From Symsagittifera roscoffensis (taxonomy: Eukaryota; Xenacoelomorpha; Acoela; Convolutidae), in assembly GCF_963678635.1 (NCBI RefSeq), contig NC_087070.1, positions 17,829,318-17,893,317 of the forward strand: a stretch of DNA of 64,000 nucleotides. Reading direction: 5' to 3'. Positions 1-9,479 of this stretch are shown one piece after another. Below the pieces are notes generated by a model. The model was given only the letters and a program-made list of their open reading frames with translations. It was not told where the DNA came from and searched no databases. The translations under genes and the position numbers were made by a program. Positions within the stretch are counted from its first letter, which is position 1. Every line of letters starts with the position of its first letter.

Positions 1-3000
1 ATTTACCGGTTTGATTGCGTACCTCCTATCCGGGTTCCGTATCCTGAACATTGCATTATTTAGATCAATCGTTACGTCGAAATTCCTGATGAAGTCTCTG
101 CCCAAAATGAATTGGTCAGATTCATCCAGGTTTTCTACCACGATGAAGCTCATCCACAGGTTACGTTCTCCCAAATTGAGGGCTATTATCGGCGTCCTGC
201 CTAGCACCCGAAGGGCCCCTTTGTTCGCAGCTGACAGCCGTATTCTCGAGTCTATCAAATCATCTTTGTTGAAGTCCATTCGCTCCCAAGTCTCAATTGG
301 TATGACACTCAAGACCGCTCCCGTGTCAAGTAACCCACGTAACTGAGTCTTCTTTCCACTTATGTCCAACACGTGCCCTGTCACGTCTGCTTCCGTTCCG
401 ATGTGCATTGCATCTTCTTCAAGCATAGCACAGTGTCCAATCGATCTTACTTTCAATTCCTCCTTCCCTACATAGATTTGTCCAATCAGGTCTTCGTCGC
501 ATGTTATCATCGTCTTGGTATAGATGTTGATTCCATCTATGTTTAGCATAACCTCGTGTGGACCGTAAGCTTCAGTGTATCTGTTATCAACACGTACCGA
601 CTTGCTGCCCCCTCTCGTGAGTAGTGCCCTGAGCGCTCTAGAAGTAGTTCGTGGACTTATTCCACTCAAGTAGTCTGCATACACCTCAATGTGCATTAAC
701 GTCTGGTCGCTCGGCTCGCTCAAGTTTCTAGTCACCTCGTGGCCGCCCACTGTGATTATCGACATTATTCTTGCTCCGATTTTCGATATTCCAAAGGGTT
801 TACCTGTCACCATTTTCACGGTGTTACAATTCCCGTTCTTTGTTGAGCCCGTTCTAGCCTCTGGTACTACGTTCGTTCCGGTTAATGCTTCGTTAAAATT
901 CTGTCTCTCGATCTCCAACTTTAGTCGTTGCTCTATTTCTTTCGCAGCCAGATCTTGTTTCACTTTGGCAATTGCTTCCGTCGCCGCTCTCTCATAATTT
1001 ATCTCTAGAGAGCTCCCGGCCGCGGACTCTAACGCACCGCTAACATGTGTTACAGCTTTCACTGTCTTCGTCGGCAATTCGGTGTTTGGTGCCCCTAAGT
1101 TCCTAGATTCGAACTCGTTTTGCCTGTTCCGCTGATTCTGCACCGCCGCTAATGCCAACTTATGTTTTGGGTGATTCTGGTCCTTGACCGCTTCCCAGAA
1201 CAAGGGACAATCCATTCTGAAGTGCCCCTCCTGGTTACAGAAAAAACATCTGGCGCCTATCTTGATGATTAAGCCATTATAGTACTCGTGTTCCTCCATC
1301 TGACTCATGTCCTCCTCATCCGGTGCATAACCTAGGCTCTTCATGCCTTGTTTGTACGTTGTGCAGTCAGCCACATGATGATCCGCTGACCCGCAGTTCG
1401 CGCATGATCTGCGCTTATCCATATCATCTCTAGGTTTGTACCATGATGACCTCTGGGGTTGGCTTCCCCCTTGCGTGTTCCTGTTTTCAGAATATGAGTA
1501 TTTCTTAGGTTTCATCAGCATGTTTTCTCTTGATTTCTGTCTCATTTCTTCTGGGGTGGGTGCGCTGTCCTTCGACAACGTGTAGTATGTTGCTAACATT
1601 GTCCTTAAGTCATCACTTTTCACCCCATCAATGAACTTCGAGGCAATGCTAAAGTTCCGTCTGTTTGTCGACTCCTCTGGGTCACTCCTCCTTCTCAAGC
1701 TCTCGAGGTCATCTAGGAACCGATCTATTGACTCGTCGTCCCTCTGTCTCCTTTTTTCAAATCGCATCATCGCTTGATGACCCTTCATGCCTGAGCCGAA
1801 TCTGTTCAACAGTATTTCAAAGATTTTGTCCGCGGTGTCGCGTTCTTCTTCTTTCTTCGCAACCACACACTTTAATGCCGTGCCTTCTAAATTGCTGAGT
1901 ATGGCTGTGCACGCTTGTCTTTCGTCACTCAAGTTATCTTGCTCTAGATGTAGTCTCATCACTTCCACCCAAGTGTCAATGCATCCATCGGAGTCATCTT
2001 TGAATTCTTTTGGCTTCTTGAATGTTTTTCTTGACTTTCCCTCTCTCCTGTCGCTCGAGTCAGTGTTCCTCGTGGCGAAGGCCTCTAGAGTCCTGTTCAT
2101 CATCTCCCAAGTGCTGGCCCATGTCATAGCATCCGGTCCTGAGTTGCTGTTGGCTGTTGAATCTCCCGGACCAGTCGTCGTGTTCGACGTTCCACTCTTC
2201 ATTATTGTTTTCGCAGCTGTTGGTGCTATGCTCATCGCATCCCTGGGTATGGGCAACGGTGTCGATTGCCGTTTGTTTCTTTGTGGTTCTACAAAATCAA
2301 CTCTGGTGCCTTGCGTGCGATCCGCTGCCGGTCTCTCTTGTGGTGTAGAACCTCTCAAGATTGCATCCAACTTCGCCTGTATTGCACACGAACTCTCTGC
2401 TTGACTCTTGCTCATTGTGTCCATTCTCCTTTCCAGGCTCCCTAATTGGCTGTTAACATCATCATATCGGTTCTTCAACTGTTGCATGTCTGTTTTGATG
2501 TTCTTTTCTCGTTCTTCATTGGTGGCCTCTACCTTGTCTGACATTTCCTTGAGTCTCTCCTCTGTTGCTTTAGCTAGGTTAAAATAACTGTCTAGATACT
2601 CGTGCTTGTTGTATCTTATCTCCTTTTTTATCACCTCTCTGTCTTCTTCACTGTTCTTAAGTCTTTTGTCGATCTGATTTAATTTCGCCAACAAATCGCC
2701 CAGCTCAATGGTAGTCTCTTCATGGTCAGCCGTGGGTTTCTCTTCGGCCATAGCCTCTGCTTTAGCTTGTTCCTCATTCTGGCCGGTTTCTGTCGCTTTC
2801 GTGCTCACTGTACCAAATGTTCGTGCTCTTTCTGCTTTTGGCTCTTCAGTCACGTTTTCTCTCGTTTTTATTCCGAACATTATTCCCAATTTTTCCGTAA
2901 AAGATGTCCTCTTTACTTGAGAGTCTTCTTTCACCGTTTCTTCGATGTTGCCTATTGCATCTTCCGCGTCATCTATCGGTGAGAACTCTATGGGTTTCTG

Positions 3001-3288
3001 GTTCGGTTCCTCTGTATTGGGCATTGGAGTTGACTCTGTCGCCATCTTCCCTGTTTCATCCACACTTTGATCGGGTGTCTCTAGATCAATCTCGATGGTG
3101 GGTTCTACTCTCTCCCTTTCCGTGCCCTCTTTCGCCCTGTTCTCCGCTGTACTCCTTGTGCTGACCATGTTAACTGAAAAGTTCTTCTTTGTTATCTTCG
3201 GACCCATTGGTGTTGCTTTGCGTAGCGACGAATTATACCTTGCTTCGGTCGATCTTTTTTCAGCTACCGGTACCCTGCTCCGCCTCAT
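1..3288 (-). CDS. Element C Gag-protease polyprotein (5' part of gag-pol, runs off the window)
   Basis: One uninterrupted minus-strand frame of 1096 codons starts with ATG at 3288 and is still open at base 1. The N-terminal region is basic, then acidic, followed by a probable coiled coil (about residues 190-305). A retrotransposon Gag core begins near residue 430 (CIDTWVEVM, then FEILLNRFGSG). Two CX2CX4HX4C zinc knuckles follow near residues 629 and 680 (CANCGSADHHVADC and CFFCNQEGHFRMDC). An aspartic protease with LLDTGA lies near residue 981, and ILGRDF near the window edge. Reverse transcriptase should follow beyond the window. Gag and Pol are in one frame here, unlike in element A. This is the best-preserved gag-pol start in the window and may be functional. 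The family assignment is firm; activity is inference. Confidence 0.9.
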   Translation of the reverse strand, partial: MRRSRVPVAEKRSTEARYNSSLRKATPMGPKITKKNFSVNMVSTRSTAENRAKEGTERERVEPTIEIDLETPDQSVDETGKMATESTPMPNTEEPNQKPIEFSPIDDAEDAIGNIEETVKEDSQVKRTSFTEKLGIMFGIKTRENVTEEPKAERARTFGTVSTKATETGQNEEQAKAEAMAEEKPTADHEETTIELGDLLAKLNQIDKRLKNSEEDREVIKKEIRYNKHEYLDSYFNLAKATEERLKEMSDKVEATNEEREKNIKTDMQQLKNRYDDVNSQLGSLERRMDTMSKSQAESSCAIQAKLDAILRGSTPQERPAADRTQGTRVDFVEPQRNKRQSTPLPIPRDAMSIAPTAAKTIMKSGTSNTTTGPGDSTANSNSGPDAMTWASTWEMMNRTLEAFATRNTDSSDRREGKSRKTFKKPKEFKDDSDGCIDTWVEVMRLHLEQDNLSDERQACTAILSNLEGTALKCVVAKKEEERDTADKIFEILLNRFGSGMKGHQAMMRFEKRRQRDDESIDRFLDDLESLRRRSDPEESTNRRNFSIASKFIDGVKSDDLRTMLATYYTLSKDSAPTPEEMRQKSRENMLMKPKKYSYSENRNTQGGSQPQRSSWYKPRDDMDKRRSCANCGSADHHVADCTTYKQGMKSLGYAPDEEDMSQMEEHEYYNGLIIKIGARCFFCNQEGHFRMDCPLFWEAVKDQNHPKHKLALAAVQNQRNRQNEFESRNLGAPNTELPTKTVKAVTHVSGALESAAGSSLEINYERAATEAIAKVKQDLAAKEIEQRLKLEIERQNFNEALTGTNVVPEARTGSTKNGNCNTVKMVTGKPFGISKIGARIMSIITVGGHEVTRNLSEPSDQTLMHIEVYADYLSGISPRTTSRALRALLTRGGSKSVRVDNRYTEAYGPHEVMLNIDGINIYTKTMITCDEDLIGQIYVGKEELKVRSIGHCAMLEEDAMHIGTEADVTGHVLDISGKKTQLRGLLDTGAVLSVIPIETWERMDFNKDDLIDSRIRLSAANKGALRVLGRTPIIALNLGERNLWMSFIVVENLDESDQFILGRDFIRNFDVTIDLNNAMFRIRNPDRRYAIKPVN

Positions 3289-3581
3289 TATTTACAATTG
3301 TTATTATTTACAATATTATTATCTACAAAAATTCTATTCTAAGGTTTAAAAACTCCAAGGAAAAAGAAATTAATAATTCGCTAAAAACAATTTTTCTTGA
3401 ACTCTTGTAAGCTCTTTTCGTGTTAGGTTAGGATAGGGAACGTGTTGTTATACTTGGTGCTTCAACCTAACCTATTACTTTTGTAGTACCCCCTTCCTAA
3501 TGCTGTTCCAAGACTTTCTCTTTACCGTCCCAAGACCGTTCAGCGTTGTCCCAGTACTTCTCGTTGGTACCTTTAGACCAG

Positions 3582-4070
3582 CGTCCCAAGACCAATGGCC
3601 CAAGGCTAACGTCCCAAGACCAACGTCCCAAGACTAACGTCCCAAGACCAATGTCCCAAGACTAACGTCCCAAGACCAATGGCCCAAGACTAATGTCCCA
3701 AGACTAACGTCCCAAGACCAATGTCCCAAGACTAACGTCCCAAGACCAATGGCCCAAGACTAATGTCCCAAGACCAATGGCCCAAGACCAACGTCCCAAG
3801 ACTAACGTCCCAAGACCAATGGCCCAAGACTAATGTCCCAAGACCAATGGCCCAAGACCAACGTCCCAAGACTAATGGCCCAAGACCAATAGCCCAAGAC
3901 CAATGTCCCAAGACTAACGTCCCAAGACCAATGGCCCAAGACTAATGTCCCAAGACTAACGTCCCAAGACCAATGTCCCAAGACCAATGTCCCAAGACCA
4001 ATGGCCCAAGACTAATGTCCCAAGACTAACGTCCCAAGACCAATGTCCCAAGACCAATGTCCCAAGACCG
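3582..4070. repeat. 14-bp minisatellite in the leader of element C
   Basis: Roughly 35 head-to-tail units of GTCCCAAGACCAAT, GGCCCAAGACTAAT or GTCCCAAGACTAAC. Degenerate units continue on both sides (about 3500-4200). On the element's own strand the unit contains GGTCTTGGGA, a string also found next to TCCGGAGG in the LTRs and leader of element B. Open frames on both strands here are only the repeat read in different phases. Confidence 0.95.
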
Positions 4071-4907
4071 CTTCGTACCAAGACTGCTCTGGTCCAAGAC
4101 TGCCCCAAAGTTGCACTGTCCCAAGACTGTGTTGCTCCAAGACTGTCCCCAGACTGCAATGTCCCTAGACTAGTTCGGTACTGTCCCAAGACTCGTTACT
4201 GAGTGTCTGGATATAGGATTTCTTTCTTCTTCGTTGTAGGGACTCCTTGGTTGTCTGTACCTTGTACCACCACTCAAGCTCTAGTGAAAATTTTCCCAAA
4301 AACCCTCTCTTGGTTGCCAAATCTGGCCCCCCCTTTATTAGTTACCTCTTTTTGAATGTTCCCAGCGATTGGGAGCCACAACTTGTGTGCAGGTATCTTG
4401 TGATCACCTGTTTGTATTAAAAACCAATCGCAAATCTTCCCCAAAACGCAACAATGTCTATAGAAAAAATAAAATTCTGTACCGAAAAAATAACAAAACA
4501 GAGTAATCGACCCACCTAAAATTCAAAGGAGACAAATGTCAACCTTCTTTCAAAAAAAATGTCTGGTACCTAATTGCCACGCGTTTTCCTCCCCCCACTA
4601 GTTGTCTTATGAGGTGTCACGAAAACTGTCTATATCCGTTCCCCCCTACCGATCCAACCAGCGTACCAATCTTAACTCGAGATAAGTTTTGGATGTCCAC
4701 CTATTGTTATCACGCGTGTTGATGGTTAATGTAACTAAATCAACGATGTCGATTAACTAGTTACTCTAATTCCCCCCTTTTTACAATTTACAACCGCCAA
4801 CCTCTAACCTAACCAGCCCCCCTGCTAACCTCCCCCCTGTTTAGCCCCCCTCTTGAGCCAAAAAATCCCTTAAGCGCCGGGTGCTAAACCTCTCTTGAGA
4901 AAACCGT

Positions 4908-4925
4908 AGACCTGTTTCCAGGTCT
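4908..4925 (-). other. Perfect hairpin with GAAA tetraloop in the leader of C
   Basis: On the minus strand AGACCTG, then GAAA, then CAGGTCT form a 7-bp stem closed by a GNRA-type tetraloop. It lies in the transcribed leader of element C. A role in RNA packaging or dimerisation would fit but is not shown. Confidence 0.5.
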
Positions 4926-5101
4926 GCTTGAGTAAAAACTGTTTCAAAACGATGGGACTCCGCTTATCCAATTTTACACTTATTTCCTATAATGTAATGT
5001 GGATTCTAACGATACCCGTTGTCCGACTTGAGAACACCCCTGTGCGTCCTCTTGTAGTGGCCCTGTGCTGGTTGTCTCTGTTCTGCCCTTGACAGCAGAC
5101 C

Positions 5102-5221
5102 CACTTTCCCACTCGACTGGTCACCTCTTCCAATCAAGCCTCCTGGTGGTCCGTTTCGATCCTTGTGAACCTCTTTCCCACTCGACTGGTCACCCTTTCC
5201 AGTCAAGTCTCCTAGTGGTCC
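5102..5221 (-). repeat. Two tandem hairpin units in the leader of C
   Basis: A segment of about 50 bp occurs twice, 70 bp apart (from 5102 and 5172). On the plus strand each has CTCGACTGG, a nine-base loop, and CCAATCAAG or CCAGTCAAG. The stem is kept in both copies through G-U or Watson-Crick pairs. Duplicated stem-loops in the leader are also seen in element A at 8747-9003. Confidence 0.6.
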
Positions 5222-5670
5222 GGTTGGGTCGCAATCTATCTAAAAACCCTTAACAACGCCCCCCACTCGGGCACCCTACCAAGGTCACTGGTTTAAATTG
5301 CTAGATTGATCGAAACGATCGGTCTTGTAAAACAGTATGTGTATACTATTTAATTAATACAAAGGTTCGATCCAACTAATTTGGTATCAAAGTCACTGTC
5401 TTTTTTTTCGTTTTATAGTTTTTGTTCCTATTTGTTTTCCTTTTTTGCTCGTGTTTTTGTCCCCCTAGTTGCCCCCTTTTACTCGGTTAGCTAAGCCTCG
5501 TTCGGAGAGCGTACCAGGAAGTTTTCTTGAGTTTTCTTAAAAAGCTATCACGGTACAACCGGAAGGTTTACACGTTCCCGCTGAACCGTACCACCGGTAC
5601 TCTAGAATGGGCAAGTAGCCCGGAGCTGTGTCAAGTGGGTTCGACTCCGTAGTCATGATGTCGTAAAAAC

Positions 5671-5685
5671 ACCCAGGAGCGCCAT
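5671..5685 (-). promoter_or_regulatory. Primer-binding site of element C
   Basis: On the minus strand, TGGCGCTCCTGGGTG starts 11 bases after the LTR end. Element B has TGGCGCTCCCGGCTG at the same distance with a similar spacer. TGG matches the CCA end of a tRNA, as expected for minus-strand DNA priming. I do not recognise which tRNA it would be. Confidence 0.7.
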
Positions 5686-5696
5686 AAAAACACTAT

Positions 5697-6590
5697 GTAA
5701 CAGTCGCCTACTTTAGTCACATATGAGGCTTAAGAAAAATAGGCCCTATAACCATTGGCTCAAGAGTCAGGGACACTATCTCTTGTGTTTTTCCGCCTCA
5801 AGAACGGTCGGAGCCAATTCGGTTCGCTTGCGACATGAGACTGGAACCCATTACAGCTTAAAGGCCACTACCAAAATACCCCCCCCCCCCCCCACTCTAG
5901 AAATAAAAACGTCCCCATACTTAGGTCTCGGGATACCCAAAATACATGAACGCCGTTAAAAACCGGGTCGGAACAATCCGCTTAGTTACTTTTTATTGGA
6001 CAGTGGAACTTTGATCCATTTCAGATGGATCAACCTAAAACTCGCCTTATCTCAACATAACTATCATAAAATACACTCGAGAAATTTAAATTGGAACTTA
6101 CATATCGACGCACTTGAGTATGAGGAGTAAGTTATAACTGAGCAGCTTGAGAATTAACTAATATAACTAAATAAGTTTTAAGGCCAATTAGTTTCAATAA
6201 CGAAAGTAAGTTCTGTCTCAAGAATTGAAGTTTTCGTTTGGACCATTAGGACACTCGAGTAGTCCTCTATTCCGTTGAAGGTCCACACTATTCCATTCGA
6301 ATAGTGATCCCTCCTCAAGTCAATGTTGTTTTCTCCTGTTTTCGGGATAAGACAGCTCTACTCTCTTGATATTTCGTATCGAGAAATTGCGAACAGCAAT
6401 TTCCTACCTTTTTCTTGAGTAGTTTCCCGCAATTGTTAATTCGGGTGTTCTGATTTTTGACTTTTTCATTTTCAGTTGGTTCGAGAAAATTGAGCATGAC
6501 ATGCTCAATTCGAATTTTGCAAAATTAAAATTTCACTCCAAAATTGCGTATTTCTCAAGGTCAAACCCCCAGACATGACCGACTGGCACA
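5697..6590 (-). repeat. 5' LTR of element C
   Basis: 894 bp, starting TGTGCC and ending GTTACA on the minus strand. Similarity to the A and B LTRs is clear in the second half: the hairpin GATCCAT...ATGGATC (6013-6031), a block around 5930-5970 matching 26770-26830 in A, and the terminal GCGACTGTTACA against GCGAATGTTACA. The ends are placed by this alignment and by the primer site just beyond. A run of about 16 C lies near 5880. Confidence 0.8.
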
Positions 6591-7929
6591 GCGTAAAACC
6601 AAACAAAAATAGTGTATAACCAAGAAAAAGCCAAAAACAAATTTATTTGAAAGCAAAAAAGTACACAAAACAGTAAACAATCCAAAAAAGACCAAAAACA
6701 AAAAAAAACAGAAAGTGACAGTTTATATATTTTTTCCGGACGAGATGTGATCTGACCTTCCTATTTGTTGTTGTTTCAGATTGATCTATATCATTTCTGA
6801 TAGAAAGATTGTGTGTTTTGGTGAAGGGTTGGATACCCTCCCTTGAGTGTAATTTGAGTATTTAAGCACGTTAATGGTGATTTTGCCGGTGAACGGAGGG
6901 TAGAGTGGCAAGCTGACCGACGTGTTCCACACTCAACAGGGACATAGGGACAACATCCACGACGACTGTTGGGTATCGTTGAAACAATTTTAGTATCGTT
7001 CGGGTACTATTTCATTAAAACTTAAGTGGTGGGGGGCACGATTGGCGCGGTCCGATTGTACCCTCCGTCGATCACAAATTTCCGAGTTAAGGGTTTTAAC
7101 TCGGGTATTTTGGTGCAAAGGAGGGTATAGTAATTTTCATTAACGACTGCTAATAGATTATTGTCCTTTCTATATATTTTTTATCTCCTATTTAGACCCA
7201 AGAAACACCCAAATTTTGTCGAAAATTACTGATTTTTGACAAACTATAGAACCCCAAAATTTTGGATATCCGAGCTTTTCCGAACAGCAAAAAGCTTTTA
7301 CATAGGGAGTAGCTACGTAGTTTGATCCCCCTAACTAAAGAAACCGCGTGAGAGAAGACTCAGTAGAAGTTGAAAAAAAACCAAAATTTTTGATCAAAAT
7401 TTCGATAATTTTCTGAACTTTGTCAATCTGTTTTGGGGATTGAGTTTTTGAGTTTTTAGAGTTAGAGCAATAAAATTTTTTGGGTTAGGAGCGTGCTAGC
7501 ATAACGTGCTCGGCTGCCAAAAAAATTCTTGAGTAATCCTCCGACTAGCTCCGTAGATAGAGCTAACGACTTAAGGATTGGAAAAGGAAGGAATCGGAGG
7601 GTCCAAATTTGATAGATATTGGCCAAATTTTTGTCTCCAAACCAATTTTGATCCGGTTTTTGCACTATTCCAGTGCCGTACAGGGCTACTACGCTCGTTT
7701 CAATTATTTTTAGATCTTTTCAATAGGAATTGCGAAAAAAGTTTCTCAGAACCTATATAGGTGGTGAAAAAAGGCCGTTTGGACAAACACGTTTTTGGCA
7801 ATTTCTCAAAGACTAGCCAACCGATTGGGATAATTTTGGTACCATAAGTCGACGTTTTGGACCAATTTTTCGGACCACAACCGTTTTTGGGTTGATAATC
7901 TCGGAAAAGAAAAAGTTTTTAGAATTTGT

Positions 7930-8520
7930 TGGTTCGGAGGGTCCAAATTACAGGTAACCCTCCGAGCGGCAGAAAATTTTTATCAAAACACCTTTTTATC
8001 CAACTGGGAAGGTTGACCGTGTCAGCCAACCTCGTTTTAAGTCAGGTGGACCGCTTTTGGAGACTTTGTCGCGGTAACATAACCTTTTTTCTTGATTTTT
8101 GGGGAACCCTCCGAAGTAACCCTCCGGAGTCAGCTAAACCCCTTAGCAACCCTCCTTTGTGGAAAATTTCCATGAGATCATCCAAAGAAGTTAAAACAGC
8201 CCCCCATAGAAAATTTAGCTTGTTTAGACGCTTCCTGAAGTTAATTGAAGGCCCTTCTAAGTGAGGTTCAGAAATTTCAAAATTTTGGAGGTCCCTCCGA
8301 AGTAACCCTCCGGAGTAACCCTCCGGAGCATATTAAGCATCTTATTGACCCTCCTTAGTAAATTTAAGGGGACCCTCCGAAGTAACTTGGGTGATTAAGG
8401 TACCCTCCGAAGTAACCCTCCGAGGTAGGCTAAGTGTCTTAACAACCCTCCGAAGTAACCAAACCGGAGTGACTTAAACATCTTAGCAACCCCCATTGTT
8501 AGAAACTTGAGGAAACCTTC
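7930..8520. repeat. Dispersed CCCTCCGGAGTAA repeats in the leader of A
   Basis: AACCCTCCGAAGTAA and AACCCTCCGGAGTAA variants occur in irregular clusters, densest at 8105-8130, 8290-8330 and 8375-8470. Single relatives such as CGGAGGGTCC occur from about 7590 on. The core overlaps the TCCGGAGGGG motif that is repeated in the leader of element B. Confidence 0.7.
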
Positions 8521-8746
8521 TGTGGCAATTTGGGAGACGGGAAATATCCATTTAATAAAGACCAAATTAGGATATTATGTGTGCTTATTAGTATCATAGG
8601 AGCCCATCTTGGCCCGGAAATTCGTGATCAACTTTGGATTCTAGATAGGGTGTATCAGAAGTACCCGAACAAAAAAATTTTTTTTTTATTGTGGTTTTGG
8701 TTGTGTGGTTGCCTTGAGCTAATTAATAGGGAAGTTCGGGCAATCC

Positions 8747-9003
8747 GGGAACAGATAAAGGAATACCTCGATGAGTGTATTAGGCAAATACACACTCATT
8801 TGAGAAGAAAAGTTGTTCCCTACTCTCGTGCACTTGGAGCAGTCCGGGTGTGGGGGAGCTTTTTTTCTTAGACTATAGAAATTTTCGATCAGAGGTTGCC
8901 TTGAGCTACTTAGTAGGACAGCTCGGGCAGTCGCAGGACACCTAAAAGAACACCTCGGTGGGTGTATTAGGCAAATACACACCCACTTGAGAAGACTGTG
9001 TCC
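8747..9003 (+). other. Duplicated stem-loop RNA structure in the leader of A
   Basis: Two copies (8747-8820 and 8936-9003) lie within a duplicated block of about 180 bp. Each has an outer stem (GGGAACA with TGTTCCC; GGACAC with GTGTCC), then CTCG, an inner hairpin over AATACACAC, then TTGAGAAGA. A third copy is in B at 33497-33564 with outer stem GAAGGCAG and CTGCCTTC. The stem bases differ while pairing is kept, which points to selection on RNA structure. A conserved string, roughly AGCTCGGGCAATCC, precedes each copy. Confidence 0.65.
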
Positions 9004-9479
9004 TGGGCTTTGTTCTTTCGGATCGTTCCGATTGAGGGAAGTCTTTTTCTTTAAGACTAAGTTTTATTGATCTGTTTCTGAATCATCACTGCTTTTTACC
9101 AAAAGTTGTTTGATTTTAACAAAGCAGTGACTTGATAAATTGTGTGGCGATAAATTGATACTGACGAGAGGTCGCTGTCACCTGTAGGATATTCTTACCT
9201 GACTATTGATTGTGATTTGTGTGTTGATTATATCTTGTGAAAATTTTGTGATACTGTTATACTATACAACAGGATTGAGTTAGCATTATATCAATACTGA
9301 GCAGGCCCTGTGTGTGTAACTCTAGCTGAGTCACTAAGATTGTCATTGAGAAACCTAAGAGACATTCTTGATACTTACGAGATCGAAGAGGTAGCGTTAA
9401 GTAATTTAACTTGAACTTGTTTGCGGTACGTGTGCATCACCACTAAATTATACAAATATTGTTTTTTTTGGCACAAAGC

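Larger units (their letters stand above)
3289..5684 (-). other. Leader (5' untranslated region) of element C
   Basis: About 2.4 kb between the primer-binding site and the gag ATG has no credible coding frame. It contains a 14-bp minisatellite (3582-4070), a perfect GAAA-loop hairpin (4908-4925), a tandem pair of hairpins (5102-5221) and a stretch near 5260 with GTGGGGGGC (minus strand) that is also present in the leaders of A (near 7030) and B (near 31825). Short open frames inside the minisatellite are a product of the repeat. Long leaders with tandem repeats are known from other giant LTR elements such as plant Ogre. Confidence 0.7.
1..6590 (-). mobile_element. Element C: 5' part of a giant Gypsy-type LTR retrotransposon, minus strand
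   Basis: Read on the minus strand this segment has, in order, a 5' LTR (6590-5697), a primer-binding site, a leader of about 2.4 kb and a gag-protease reading frame that leaves the window at base 1. Its LTR end and primer site match those of element B, and its proteins align with those of elements A and B, so the three are one family. The sequence right of 6590 is the leader of element A, which aligns with B's leader. C is therefore nested in A in opposite orientation, and both C's 3' half and A's 5' LTR must lie left of the window. Confidence 0.85.
6591..9479 (+). other. Leader (5' untranslated region) of element A
   Basis: No convincing coding frame in 2.9 kb. The A-rich start (6591-6740) and the block GATGTGATCTGACC (about 6745) align with B from about 31340 and 31484. 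GACTGTTGGGTATC (6964-6977) and GTGGGGGGC are also shared with B. Further on come CCCTCCGGAGTAA-type repeats and a duplicated stem structure (8747-9003). The last 400 bases before gag show nothing I recognise. Confidence 0.7.

Noticed and set aside
11-3164. Plus-strand open frames over the left 3 kb
   Set aside because: They are antisense shadows of the long minus-strand gag-protease frame; matching shadows lie opposite A's genes.
3763-4202. Open frames on both strands with repeating SQDQWPKTNVPR-like peptides
   Set aside because: Pure translation of the 14-bp minisatellite; no start context and no conservation as protein.
8747-9003. Hammerhead-type ribozyme in the leader structure
   Set aside because: The CTGATGA and GAAA core strings of a hammerhead are not present in the right places.
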